Of a stretch of DNA of 64,000 bases, positions 8,350 through 17,038 are shown one piece after another. The notes beneath the pieces are model-generated. The model was not told the origin of the DNA, did not search any database, and saw only the letters and a program-made list of their open reading frames with translations. Positions within the stretch are counted from its first letter, which is position 1; every line of letters starts with the position of its first letter. This stretch comes from JADKIH01 sp031417555 (GTDB lineage Bacteria > Bacteroidota > Bacteroidia > AKYH767-A > 2013-40CM-41-45): positions 1 through 64,000 of the forward strand of contig JANOVV010000075.1 in NCBI GenBank assembly GCA_031417555.1, in the 5' to 3' direction. The position numbers and the translations under genes were made by a program.

Positions 8350-9363
8350 TTATGATTTTACAAACCGGTCTTTATTCATTCCCAGCCATTCCAATGCCGT
8401 ACCGCTAAATAATCTCTCTTTTATTTTATCGTCATAAGGCATCGAATTAATTAATTTCCCGGGTGAAAGTTCTCCCAGCGGAAAAGGGTAATCAGTTCCA
8501 AGAGCTATTCGTTCGTGTCCCATAAGATTTATTAATACCTCAAGCATCATTGGATCGTGAACGAGAGAATCGAGATAAAAATTTTTTAAATATTTTCTTG
8601 GATTCTCTTTGTTGTCGATTGCGACAAGATCAGGTCTTACATTAAAACCATGTTCTATGCGACCTATTGTAGCAGGAAAAGAACCTCCGCCGTGAGCAAA
8701 AGCAACTTTAAGTTTAGGTAATTTTTCAAAAACGCCACCGAAAATCATCGAACAAATTGCAAGCGATGTTTCTGCAGGCATTCCTACTAACCATGGCAAC
8801 CAATATTTCGGCATTTTTTCTTTTCCCATCATGTCCCAGGGATGAACAAAAATGGATGCTCCTATTTCCTGGGCAGCTTCAAAAACAGGAAAGAGTTCTG
8901 GTGCATCCAGATTCCAATCGTTGACGTGTGAGCCAATTTGAATTCCCCGTAATCCAATTTTCATACAACGCTCCATCTCTTTTATAGCTCGTTGTGGATC
9001 CTGAAGCGGTATGGTGCCGAGCCCAACAAAACGATCCGGATATTTTTGAACAATGCCGGCGATATGATCGTTCAGCAACATAGAAAGATCAAGTGCATCT
9101 GCCGGTTTTGCCCAGTAACTAAACATTACGGGTATTGTTGATAGTACCTGTACATTTATATTGTGGCTATTGCAATCGTTCAGTCTAACATCAGGATCCC
9201 AGCAATTGTCCTGGATTTCTCTGAAAAATTTTCCATCAATCAACATCCGAGCACAACAAGGTTTGTGATGATCGAGAGAAATAAATCCGCTATAGCCGTA
9301 TTTTTTCTTCAGATCAGGAAGGTCTGCCGGAATAATGTGAGTATGTATATCAATTTTGAGCAT
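8350..9363 (-). CDS. 2-amino-3-carboxymuconate-6-semialdehyde decarboxylase (ACMSD)
   Basis: The 337-residue amidohydrolase starts at the ATG at 9363, giving MLKIDIHTHIIP; an upstream in-frame ATG at 9426 would add 21 residues lying inside the previous gene. Metal ligands expected for ACMSD are present: H7 and H9 (HTH), H174 (FVHPWDMMG), and D291 (GTDYPFPLG), with the catalytic H224 in FAHGGGSFP. The enzyme decarboxylates ACMS to 2-aminomuconate semialdehyde, steering the kynurenine pathway away from quinolinate and toward full breakdown. The start overlaps the preceding gene by 14 bp, so translation is probably coupled. Together with the dioxygenase upstream and the dehydrogenase across the divergent promoter, the assignment is strong. 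Confidence 0.92.
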   Translation of the reverse strand: MLKIDIHTHIIPADLPDLKKKYGYSGFISLDHHKPCCARMLIDGKFFREIQDNCWDPDVRLNDCNSHNINVQVLSTIPVMFSYWAKPADALDLSMLLNDHIAGIVQKYPDRFVGLGTIPLQDPQRAIKEMERCMKIGLRGIQIGSHVNDWNLDAPELFPVFEAAQEIGASIFVHPWDMMGKEKMPKYWLPWLVGMPAETSLAICSMIFGGVFEKLPKLKVAFAHGGGSFPATIGRIEHGFNVRPDLVAIDNKENPRKYLKNFYLDSLVHDPMMLEVLINLMGHERIALGTDYPFPLGELSPGKLINSMPYDDKIKERLFSGTALEWLGMNKDRFVKS

Positions 9364-11365
9364 TGCTTTTTGCAGAAACTTGTTTGTATAAGCTGTCATA
9401 GCGATCGCCATTGGCAGTATCGCCAATGTTCCTGTAAGTTATAGCCAATAATCTATATGGTTCTGCGAATTCGGAATCGGCATCAATGGCTTTTTTAAAA
9501 TATATAATCGCGTTTTCGAAATTTTCTCTCGCTGATCTGATGTGTTGGTCTTTATTCGCCGGGTCTTTTGTAATCATTTCTGTTTCTCCCAAACCATATA
9601 CGCCATAAACGCTTGCTGTATTATTTAAAGCATGGGCATAACGTGGATTGTAGCGAACAGCTTGTAGAAAATAATTCAGTGCTTCCTGATATCTTCTTTC
9701 ATCAAAACAAAGTGTTCCATAGTTATTATAAACAATAGGATGCGTCGGATTACATTCTAGTGCAGCTTTGTAATCATTTTCTGCCTCTTGTGTTTTACCC
9801 AATGTTTTATAAATATATCCACGACGCTGGTAACCGTCGGCATATTTTGGAAAAATTTTAATTGATCGGGTAAGGTATTGGATTGCTTCCAGGCGTGAAC
9901 TATTTTTTGAACTACTGTCCGGTAACGCTTTTAAATATTCATCACTTGTAATATGATTGGCAAGATAAAACAACATGTGTGCGCTATCAGGCGTTTTTTT
10001 TGTGTCCGTTGTGTAAAGTGTAAGGTTGTCTTTCCATTCTGCATTTCTTGCCGTAGTTTGTATGCCAAATAATATTACAATAACCATAACAACAGCAATT
10101 GGTTTTATGTTTTCAGAAAAGAATGAATTAAGGTTTGTAAAAGTTTTGTTTATTGATGATGCTGTCAGGATTTTTGAAATTAAAACCGCTATCAGTATAC
10201 AAAATCCAAGAGATGGCACAAACATTAACCGTTCACCATAATTTGTTCCTATGAGTATAATAACATTAGAAACAATGGAAACAGTAATAAAAAAGTAAAG
10301 AATAGAAAAAGAAATGATGCTCTTTTTTTTAAAACTAAAAATTGCAAAAATGCCCGCAATAAGGAATATGATTAGTGGAATCAAAAACTTCCAGCTGGTA
10401 AATCCAACCGGTGGAAAATGATTATACGAGCCATCCGAAATCAGCGGAAATGGCAATACCAATAATTTAAGATAAACGCCTAAAAGATAAATTGCATTAG
10501 CCTTCTGAAGAAATATATTTTTTATCGCTACCAATGAATTATCTTCCATAGGTATTAAAGCAATTGTATCGCCTAACACCTTTCTCCGAATAAGTAAAAA
10601 AAGTATTGTACAAAAACCTGTTGCCACAAGAGTTTTAAAATATTTTTCTTTTTTAGCATCTGTAAAAAAATAATAAAATAATGGAATGATAACAAGGAAT
10701 GTTATGGCCGATTCTTTTGCGAAGAGTGCAATAAAGTAACAAGCTATTCCAATTATGAATGCCCGTTTTGAATCTTTGGTTACAAAAAAACGCAATGACC
10801 ATAATGCCAACAAACAAAAAAGAAAACTAATTATTTCATCTCGGCCTTTAATATTGGCAACAACTTCACTATGTAAAGGGTGAGAAGCAAAAAGCAAAGA
10901 AGCAATGAACGGAACGAGCAATGAGTTATTCATGTAACTGTTTAGTACACGAAAGAGGACATAACATAGTAATGAAAAGAAAAGAACGTTTAACCAATGA
11001 CTGAGTGCGGGATTGTTTGGTGCCATATCCCATTCTATAGCAAACATCGCTTTTGTTAACGGACGATATAACTGGTAATCCGTAATGTTCATTCCGTATC
11101 GGTAAGATGATTTAAATATTTCCGGAATTGCGCTTATTCCTTTTTTGGTTTGAGTGTTGTCTTTTATAAGACCAAAATCATCAAGCACATAATCATTAGA
11201 AAGGCTATTTGAAAATAAAAGAAATCCGGCCAAAGCAACAAGAAGTCCAAGAGAACGAACCAGTGAGCGGTTTTTGTTTTCCGAATTAACGTTCTTCTTT
11301 GGAGAAATTATTTCTGCCTTTTTCTGCAAGGCAATTTTCTCTTTTCTTGTCGGTTTTTCTGCCAT
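9350..11365 (-). CDS. GT-C fold/TPR integral membrane protein (TMTC-like)
   Basis: The 671-residue protein starts at the ATG at 11365, five bases past the end of the dioxygenase gene; an in-frame ATG at 11407 lies within that gene. After a lysine-rich cytoplasmic tail there are about ten membrane helices (about 38-450). The first extracytoplasmic loop carries NDYVLDDFGLI with D62-D63, the acidic pair expected of GT-C glycosyltransferases such as TMTC or PMT relatives. From about 480 on there are three to four TPR repeats (for example YADGYQRRGYIYKTLGKTQE). It probably transfers a sugar from a lipid carrier to an exported target, but substrate and acceptor are unknown. Its place between two kynurenine genes is odd. 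Confidence 0.75.
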   Translation of the reverse strand: MAEKPTRKEKIALQKKAEIISPKKNVNSENKNRSLVRSLGLLVALAGFLLFSNSLSNDYVLDDFGLIKDNTQTKKGISAIPEIFKSSYRYGMNITDYQLYRPLTKAMFAIEWDMAPNNPALSHWLNVLFFSLLCYVLFRVLNSYMNNSLLVPFIASLLFASHPLHSEVVANIKGRDEIISFLFCLLALWSLRFFVTKDSKRAFIIGIACYFIALFAKESAITFLVIIPLFYYFFTDAKKEKYFKTLVATGFCTILFLLIRRKVLGDTIALIPMEDNSLVAIKNIFLQKANAIYLLGVYLKLLVLPFPLISDGSYNHFPPVGFTSWKFLIPLIIFLIAGIFAIFSFKKKSIISFSILYFFITVSIVSNVIILIGTNYGERLMFVPSLGFCILIAVLISKILTASSINKTFTNLNSFFSENIKPIAVVMVIVILFGIQTTARNAEWKDNLTLYTTDTKKTPDSAHMLFYLANHITSDEYLKALPDSSSKNSSRLEAIQYLTRSIKIFPKYADGYQRRGYIYKTLGKTQEAENDYKAALECNPTHPIVYNNYGTLCFDERRYQEALNYFLQAVRYNPRYAHALNNTASVYGVYGLGETEMITKDPANKDQHIRSARENFENAIIYFKKAIDADSEFAEPYRLLAITYRNIGDTANGDRYDSLYKQVSAKSNAQN

Positions 11366-11369
11366 AAGA

Positions 11370-11897
11370 TCAAGCTGATAAAACAGGTGGATCCATGATA
11401 GTCCCACATTTTTTACATGTTCTGAGATCCCTGTTGTTGTAAAAATTATTCATGGCCAAAGGTAGTTGAGTTACAATATCTGTTAAAACAAAATATTCTT
11501 CATGAAGTGTGTGTTGACATTTTTCACAATACCAAATACAACCATCTTTCATTCCCGGTCGTCGTTGAATTTCCATAACAAGTCCTATCGTATTCTTTCC
11601 CCTTCTCGGAGAATGCGGTGTTCTTGCTGGCAATAAATAAATTTCACCTTCTTTCACTTCAATATCAATATGTTTTCCATTCTCAACAATCTTAATCAAT
11701 ATATCTCCTTCCAGTTGATAAAAGAATTCTTCCGTTTCATTGTAATGATAATCTTTTCGCGAATTTGGGCCTCCTACAACCATAACAATAAAATCTTGCT
11801 CCGGTTTATAAATAACCTGGTTTCCAACCGGTGGTTTTAATAAGTGCCGGTTTTCGTCAATCCATTTTTTGAAATTAATTCCTTTTGTGGCTGCCAT
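11370..11897 (-). CDS. 3-hydroxyanthranilate 3,4-dioxygenase
   Basis: The 175-residue protein is the bacterial, iron-dependent cupin form. Metal ligands fall at the expected places H51, E57 and H95, with substrate-binding arginines R47 (NSRKDY) and R99 (HSPRRGKNT). A second, rubredoxin-like site is formed by C124/C127 (CEKC) and C161/C164 (CKKC). It opens the ring of 3-hydroxyanthranilate with O2 to give ACMS. It is the first gene of a minus-strand operon with the GT-C/TPR protein and ACMSD, and faces the SDR and aldehyde dehydrogenase genes across a 112-bp divergent promoter region. Kynurenine hydroxylase and kynureninase are not in the window. Confidence 0.95.
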   Translation of the reverse strand: MAATKGINFKKWIDENRHLLKPPVGNQVIYKPEQDFIVMVVGGPNSRKDYHYNETEEFFYQLEGDILIKIVENGKHIDIEVKEGEIYLLPARTPHSPRRGKNTIGLVMEIQRRPGMKDGCIWYCEKCQHTLHEEYFVLTDIVTQLPLAMNNFYNNRDLRTCKKCGTIMDPPVLSA

Positions 11898-11975
11898 GGG
11901 TTTTATATTTTAATGTTGGTGATGAAAGAAAATCAGAATGCAAAGATTATTAATAGTTTTGTGAATCCTATTTTT

Positions 11976-12004
11976 CAAAAATAAATAAACTTTATTCAAT
12001 TCAA
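11976..12004 (-). promoter_or_regulatory. candidate promoter of the dioxygenase-ACMSD operon
   Basis: On the minus strand, TTG (12004-12002), an 18-bp spacer and TATTTTTG (11983-11976) match the Bacteroidota TTG-N(17-23)-TAnnTTTG promoter form. It lies about 80 bp upstream of the dioxygenase start. The region is AT-rich, so a chance match is possible. A plus-strand TAGTTTTG at 11954-11961 could serve the divergent SDR gene, but has no well-placed -33 partner. Confidence 0.4.
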
Positions 12005-12009
12005 AGCCG

Positions 12010-12792
12010 ATGAAAATAGATTTGGAAGGAAAAAGAGCCTTTGTATGCGGAAGCACCCGCGGAATTGGCAAAGCCGTAGCCATAGAACTTGCCTCTCTTG
12101 GGGCAGAAATTATCCTTATTGCCCGAAATGAAGATGAACTAAAAAAAGTGCTCGCTTCTCTTAAGGCAGGCCCAAATCATCAATATATTGTAGCTGATTT
12201 CGAAAAACCCGATGAATTAAAAGAAAAAACAATTGCTTATCTTAATAAATTTGGCCCCGTTCACATTCTTGTGAATAATACCGGCGGCCCTTCCGGTGGT
12301 CCTATTATAAATGCTTCCGCTGATGAGTTCAATCGTGCCTTTTCAAATCACCTGATTTGTAATCAGATTCTTGCTCAAGCTGTTCTGGAAGGAATGAAGA
12401 TTTCAAAATACGGAAGAATCATCAATATTATTTCAACTTCCGTTAAACAACCCCTGAAAGGACTTGGTGTTTCAAATACAATTCGTGCAGCTGTTGCAAA
12501 TTGGGCAAAAACATGGTCGAATGAAGTTGCTATTTTTGGAATAACCGTTAACAATGTTCTCCCTGGTGCAACAAATACTGACAGACTGCATTCATTAATG
12601 GAAACGAAAGCAAAAAAAACCGGTGTTTCTATCGAACAAGTTGAAAAAGAAATGATCCATGAAATACCAATGAAACGATTTGCTGCTCCGGAAGAAATCG
12701 CTTGTGCCGTTGCTTTTCTGGCTTCGCCTGCTGCTGCTTATATCACCGGAATTAATATTCCTGTTGATGGAGGACGTACTTCGAATCTGTAA
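12010..12792 (+). CDS. SDR-family protein lacking the YxxxK motif, kynurenine cluster
   Basis: The 260-residue protein has the Rossmann fold of short-chain dehydrogenases. It shows CGSTRGIGKA (G14, G18, G20), the acid-turn equivalent near VADFEK, LVNNTGG, the NIISTSV strand with S142/S144, and a C-terminal AAYITGINIPVDGG. However, the place of the catalytic tyrosine and lysine reads VSNTIRAAV, giving S155 and R159. A normal Tyr/Lys relay is therefore missing. Genes of this kind lie next to kynurenine-pathway dehydrogenases in other Bacteroidota as far as I recall, but no reaction is assigned. It is 12 bp upstream of the aldehyde dehydrogenase and probably co-transcribed, so it may act on 2-aminomuconate-level intermediates, or be non-catalytic. 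Confidence 0.85.
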   Translation: MKIDLEGKRAFVCGSTRGIGKAVAIELASLGAEIILIARNEDELKKVLASLKAGPNHQYIVADFEKPDELKEKTIAYLNKFGPVHILVNNTGGPSGGPIINASADEFNRAFSNHLICNQILAQAVLEGMKISKYGRIINIISTSVKQPLKGLGVSNTIRAAVANWAKTWSNEVAIFGITVNNVLPGATNTDRLHSLMETKAKKTGVSIEQVEKEMIHEIPMKRFAAPEEIACAVAFLASPAAAYITGINIPVDGGRTSNL

Positions 12793-12804
12793 TTAATTTG
12801 AGAA

Positions 12805-14247
12805 ATGAAAAAAATTCAAAATTATATTAACGGTGAATTGATTGCACCTGTAAAAGGTAATTATTTCGATAACATTAATCCTTCTACCGGAGAAACATAC
12901 AGTCTCATTCCTGATTCCGATTCTTCTGATGTTGAAATTGCTGTGTCCGCTGCAAGTGCTGCTTTCGAAGGTTGGTCAAACATGCCAAAAGATAAACGTT
13001 CAGGAATATTGATTCGCATTTCTGAAATGATTAACGAAAGACTGGAAGAGTTTGCTCTTGCAGAGTCTATTGACAACGGCAAACCGATTAGCCTGGCAAG
13101 AGAAGTAGACATACCACGTGCTGTTTCGAATTTTTTTTTCTATGCCACTGCTGCTCTTCATCAATCTACTTCTGCTCATTCAATGGAGAACACTGCAATC
13201 AATTATACCATTCGAATGCCTATTGGAATTGCAGGCTGCATTTCTCCCTGGAATTTGCCTCTATATTTATTTACCTGGAAAATTGCTCCTGCACTTGCAA
13301 GTGGAAATTGTGTAATTGCAAAACCTTCCGAAGTAACACCTATGACGGCTTTCATGCTCAGCGAAATTTGTATTAAGGCAGGATTGCCTAAAGGTGTTCT
13401 GAATATTATTCATGGCTTGGGACATAAAGCGGGAATGGCAATCGTTTCACATCCGGAAATTAAAGCCATCAGCTTTACCGGTGGAACGAAAACCGGCGAA
13501 CTCATTGCTCGCACGGCGGCACCAATGTTTAAAAAACTTTCTTTAGAGTTAGGCGGTAAAAATCCCAATATCATTTTTGCTGATTGTAATCTGGAGAAGG
13601 CCGTTAAAACTTCCATTCATTCCTCGTTTTCAAATCAGGGAGAAATTTGTTTGTGTGGTTCACGAATATTTATTGAGCGGCCTGTCTATGAAAAATTTAA
13701 AACTTTGTTTATTGCACAAACTGAAAAACTAGTCGTTGGTGATCCCTTAAATGTAGAAACTAAAATCGGCGCTATTGTTTCTAAAACACATTTCGAAAAA
13801 ATTCTTTCATATATAAAACTTGCGAAAGACGAGGGCGGGAAAATTCTTTCAGGCGGAAACGTTTTCAATCCCGGCGGAAAAAATAAAAATGGTTTTTTTA
13901 TTGAACCAACAATTATCGAAGGGCTTCCCCACGATTGCCGAACCAATCAGGAGGAAATTTTTGGTCCTGTCGTTACTATTATGCCTTTTGATACGGAAGA
14001 AGAGGTTTTGATTTATGCCAATTCGACTCAGTACGGACTTGCTGCAACTCTTTGGACTCAAAACCTTAGCCGAGCACATCGTATGTCGGCAAAAATTGAA
14101 AGTGGAATTATTTGGGTCAATTGCTGGCTGTTACGCGATCTTCGTACACCATTCGGAGGAATGAAAAATTCAGGTGTCGGTCGAGAAGGCGGTTTCGAGG
14201 CTCTCGATTTTTTTACAGAAGAAAAAAATATTTGTATCCGATTGTGA
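12805..14247 (+). CDS. 2-aminomuconic 6-semialdehyde dehydrogenase
   Basis: The 480-residue aldehyde dehydrogenase has all catalytic features: PWN with N150, LELGGKNP with E248, and catalytic C282 in NQGEICLCGSRIF. The NQGEICLC form of the active-site loop is characteristic of the ALDH8A1/aminomuconate group, as opposed to the more general NQGQ(V/C)C. It would oxidise 2-aminomuconate semialdehyde with NAD+ to 2-aminomuconate, the step after ACMSD. The gene follows the SDR gene by 12 bp and faces the dioxygenase-ACMSD operon. 2-hydroxymuconate semialdehyde dehydrogenase is the main alternative, but the neighbours favour the amino substrate. Confidence 0.92.
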   Translation: MKKIQNYINGELIAPVKGNYFDNINPSTGETYSLIPDSDSSDVEIAVSAASAAFEGWSNMPKDKRSGILIRISEMINERLEEFALAESIDNGKPISLAREVDIPRAVSNFFFYATAALHQSTSAHSMENTAINYTIRMPIGIAGCISPWNLPLYLFTWKIAPALASGNCVIAKPSEVTPMTAFMLSEICIKAGLPKGVLNIIHGLGHKAGMAIVSHPEIKAISFTGGTKTGELIARTAAPMFKKLSLELGGKNPNIIFADCNLEKAVKTSIHSSFSNQGEICLCGSRIFIERPVYEKFKTLFIAQTEKLVVGDPLNVETKIGAIVSKTHFEKILSYIKLAKDEGGKILSGGNVFNPGGKNKNGFFIEPTIIEGLPHDCRTNQEEIFGPVVTIMPFDTEEEVLIYANSTQYGLAATLWTQNLSRAHRMSAKIESGIIWVNCWLLRDLRTPFGGMKNSGVGREGGFEALDFFTEEKNICIRL

Positions 14248-14654
14248 TTTTTATAAATTACGTTCGGTATAGTAGGTTTTTCGAAATGTTTTGAACGCCT
14301 CCAATTGGTTTTTAATCTCCCGCTAATACTATTTTGCTTTCTCATTTCTACAAAACATATAGTGTAAGAATTTTATTGATTTTTTGATGATCTTGATGTT
14401 AATTGTAAGAAAAGTATTTATTTGTTCGTTTTTCTTTCAGCTTAATTAAAAAAACACAGCGCTTAAATATTAATAAAATAGATACTTGTTCAACAAAATC
14501 TAAATATAGTTCTCTTACAGACAGAATATGTCACATTATTATTTTGTGTAATGCTTTCAATATAGTATGCTATTAATTCTAAACGAATTTCGCTATAATT
14601 CGTAATAATGTATTTATCTTAAGATAGAATCAAATAGAAAAACACATTTTAACA
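14248..14654. other. AT-rich intergenic region with a small inverted repeat
   Basis: About 400 bp with no gene or RNA visible. The inverted repeat ACGAATT (14583-14589) / AATTCGT (14597-14603), with a 7-bp spacer, lies 51 bp upstream of the next start and could be an operator for the surface-protein genes. No clear terminator follows the aldehyde dehydrogenase gene. Confidence 0.45.
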
Positions 14655-15434
14655 ATGAAATTTTATCTAGCTAATAAATTTTTTACTATTCCATTTTTTT
14701 GCCTGTTCTATTTAATACTGGCAACATCCGGAACACTTTATGCTCAATCGTTAGGATTAAACAATGCTTCACCGAATGCCTCCTCAATTTTAGATGCAAC
14801 ATCAACAACAAAAGGGGTTTTAATTCCGCGAATGACCTCTGCACAACGAGATGCAATTGCGTCACCGGCAAATGGTCTTTTGGTTTATATTACTGACCTT
14901 ACTTTGGGATTCTATTATTATAACGGAATTAAATGGGTGAGTATGTATTCGCCATCTTCTACAATCATTGTTAGAAAAACTGCTGACGAAGTCGTCTGCG
15001 GGACAAGTGGGACCTGCACACAAAAAACTGGCACTACTCTTCAAAATGATGATCAATTAGCTATTCCATTGCAAGCAAACGAGAGTTATATTATCGAAGG
15101 ATTTTTATTTATGATAGCTAGTGGAAATTCTCCAGATTGTAAGATTGCTTTTACATTGCCTGCCGGAGCTACTATGACATTAGGATATCATTCTAACTAT
15201 GGTGATAATAATACAAACATGGCATCTGATATTCTTACCACATCGGGTTCTGCTAGTTCAAACATTCCAAACAATGGAAATGGTAAAGAAGCTCCTGTAT
15301 TTATTTCGGGCAGTGTGGTTATGGGTGCTACTGCAGGTAGTTTACAATTTCAGTGGGCTCAAAATTCAAATCATAATACCCAGACAATTACCATCCGCGC
15401 TAACTCATATATCAGAGCAATGCTTGTACAATAA
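14655..15434 (+). CDS. exported surface protein with tail-fibre-like N-terminal motif
   Basis: The 259-residue protein has a signal peptide (about 1-31, ending TLYAQS). The block SSILDATSTTKGVLIPRMTS, then AQRDAI, ANGLLVYITD and LGFYYYNGIKW, is very common at the N-termini of Bacteroidota surface proteins that resemble phage tail-fibre stalks. The rest (about 100-259) is beta-rich, with SGTCTQKTGTTLQNDDQLAIPL resembling a small jelly-roll or C1q-like head. No T9SS sorting domain is visible. It precedes a T9SS surface protein by 32 bp, so the two may be co-expressed. A role in attachment is a guess. Confidence 0.7.
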   Translation: MKFYLANKFFTIPFFCLFYLILATSGTLYAQSLGLNNASPNASSILDATSTTKGVLIPRMTSAQRDAIASPANGLLVYITDLTLGFYYYNGIKWVSMYSPSSTIIVRKTADEVVCGTSGTCTQKTGTTLQNDDQLAIPLQANESYIIEGFLFMIASGNSPDCKIAFTLPAGATMTLGYHSNYGDNNTNMASDILTTSGSASSNIPNNGNGKEAPVFISGSVVMGATAGSLQFQWAQNSNHNTQTITIRANSYIRAMLVQ

Positions 15435-15466
15435 ATATTGGCCCTAAGTATTACTCTATTAAAGAA

Positions 15467-16969
15467 ATGACCCTAGCCACTAAACAAAGAATTGCATTTA
15501 TAATTGTCTATGTCTTTCTGTACCCATTTGCACGAGGCCAGATCGTAACCATTGATAATTTAGCTGTCACTGCTACATCCGGGTTAACAATGACTATCTC
15601 AGGTGATTTTAAAAATCAGAATAATGGAACAATAGATAATGCAGGAACAATAACCGTTTCCGGTAATTGGACAAACAATGCTTCGAACAATGTGTTTAGT
15701 ACTAATTCCGGAACAGTAAAGATGATAGGTACATCTGTTCAAACAATTGGTGGCACTAACAGTACCTTTTTCTATAATCTGGACTTGAATAATTCAAATG
15801 CAACCACTACAAGATATACTTTAGCCAGAGATCAAACAATTAAAAACACGCTTACCTTATCAGCTGGATTAGTCGACCTTTCAAATAATACTATGACGAT
15901 AGGAACCTCGGCCTCTTCTGTTGGAACATTGTCTTATACTGCAGGCTGGTTATATGGAGGAACATTAAAAAGATGGTTGGGTACATCAACTATAACAGAC
16001 GGCTCTGTTGTTGGAATGTTCCCAATGGGTTCCTCTACAGGCTATCGTCCTTTTTACGTTAGTGCTCCATCCGTCGGTCCAACCACTGGTGGATCTATAA
16101 GTGTTGTACACAACAATATTGCAGGAAATACTCCCGTTTCATTTACAGATATCGATATTACAATTGACCGGGTATGCAATCCATATTGGGCTATTTCTAC
16201 CGACAATGGACTAATAGGTGGAACTTATAATCTGAGAGGTGAGGCAACAAGTTTTACTGGCATTACAGTATACACGTTCCTTCGATTGACTTTAGCGGGT
16301 AGTTCCGTTGGTGTAAATGCGGCAAATGCTGGGTCAAATACAAATCCGCAAGTAAACAGAACAGGATTAACGATGGCTGAATTAACAAATAACTTCCACT
16401 TTTCATATCCGGCGGCGGCAGCTTTGCCAATCGAATTGCTTTCATTTAGTGCAGAACCTACAGCTACTGAAGTAAAATTGATTTGGATAACAGCCTCAGA
16501 AATAAATACAGATTATTTCACAATTGAAAGATCTGAAGATGGTCAAATATTCGAAGCTATTGCTAATGCCAAAGGAGAAGGCAACTCAAGTATTAAAAAA
16601 TATTATTCAACAACTGATATTAATCCTTTAGACGGATTGAGCTTTTATCGTTTATGCGAATATGATTTTGACGGTACTATCACCTGTTTCCCTCCCGTTT
16701 CTGTTCACTACAATAAAATCAATAGTACACTTGAATTTATTTCATCACATTATTCAAACGACCATTTGGTGGTAACAATTCTTTCCCCCGTTTCTGAAAA
16801 TTATAAATTAGATTTTTATGACGCTTTAGGAAAGTTAATCGCAAATCAATCCGGAAACCTTTTAAAGGGGTTTCAAGATATTACAATTCCATTGACCAAT
16901 AAAGCAGCTGGTATTTGTTTAATCAGCCTAAGAACTTCAAATAATCTTATTACAAAAAAAGTTTTTTAG
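15467..16969 (+). CDS. T9SS type A sorting domain surface protein
   Basis: The 500-residue protein has a signal peptide (about 1-24, ending FARGQ) and a beta-helix-like middle rich in asparagine and threonine (NNGTIDNAGTITVSGNWTNN). A module at about 323-420 (LPIELLSFSAEPTATEVKLI, then EINTDYFTIERS, and YYRL/FYRL-DFDG motifs) commonly precedes the sorting domain. The C-terminal 75 residues end SNNLITKKVF, the type A sorting domain that targets proteins for type IX secretion. The same pre-sorting module recurs in the 828-residue protein at 32976-35462. The ligand or surface role is unknown. Confidence 0.85.
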   Translation: MTLATKQRIAFIIVYVFLYPFARGQIVTIDNLAVTATSGLTMTISGDFKNQNNGTIDNAGTITVSGNWTNNASNNVFSTNSGTVKMIGTSVQTIGGTNSTFFYNLDLNNSNATTTRYTLARDQTIKNTLTLSAGLVDLSNNTMTIGTSASSVGTLSYTAGWLYGGTLKRWLGTSTITDGSVVGMFPMGSSTGYRPFYVSAPSVGPTTGGSISVVHNNIAGNTPVSFTDIDITIDRVCNPYWAISTDNGLIGGTYNLRGEATSFTGITVYTFLRLTLAGSSVGVNAANAGSNTNPQVNRTGLTMAELTNNFHFSYPAAAALPIELLSFSAEPTATEVKLIWITASEINTDYFTIERSEDGQIFEAIANAKGEGNSSIKKYYSTTDINPLDGLSFYRLCEYDFDGTITCFPPVSVHYNKINSTLEFISSHYSNDHLVVTILSPVSENYKLDFYDALGKLIANQSGNLLKGFQDITIPLTNKAAGICLISLRTSNNLITKKVF

Positions 16970-17038
16970 CCTTTCTTCTCCGTCTATTTATTTGATTTAA
17001 TGTTGTAATAAAAAAATAGAACAACGAAAAACAAGTTT

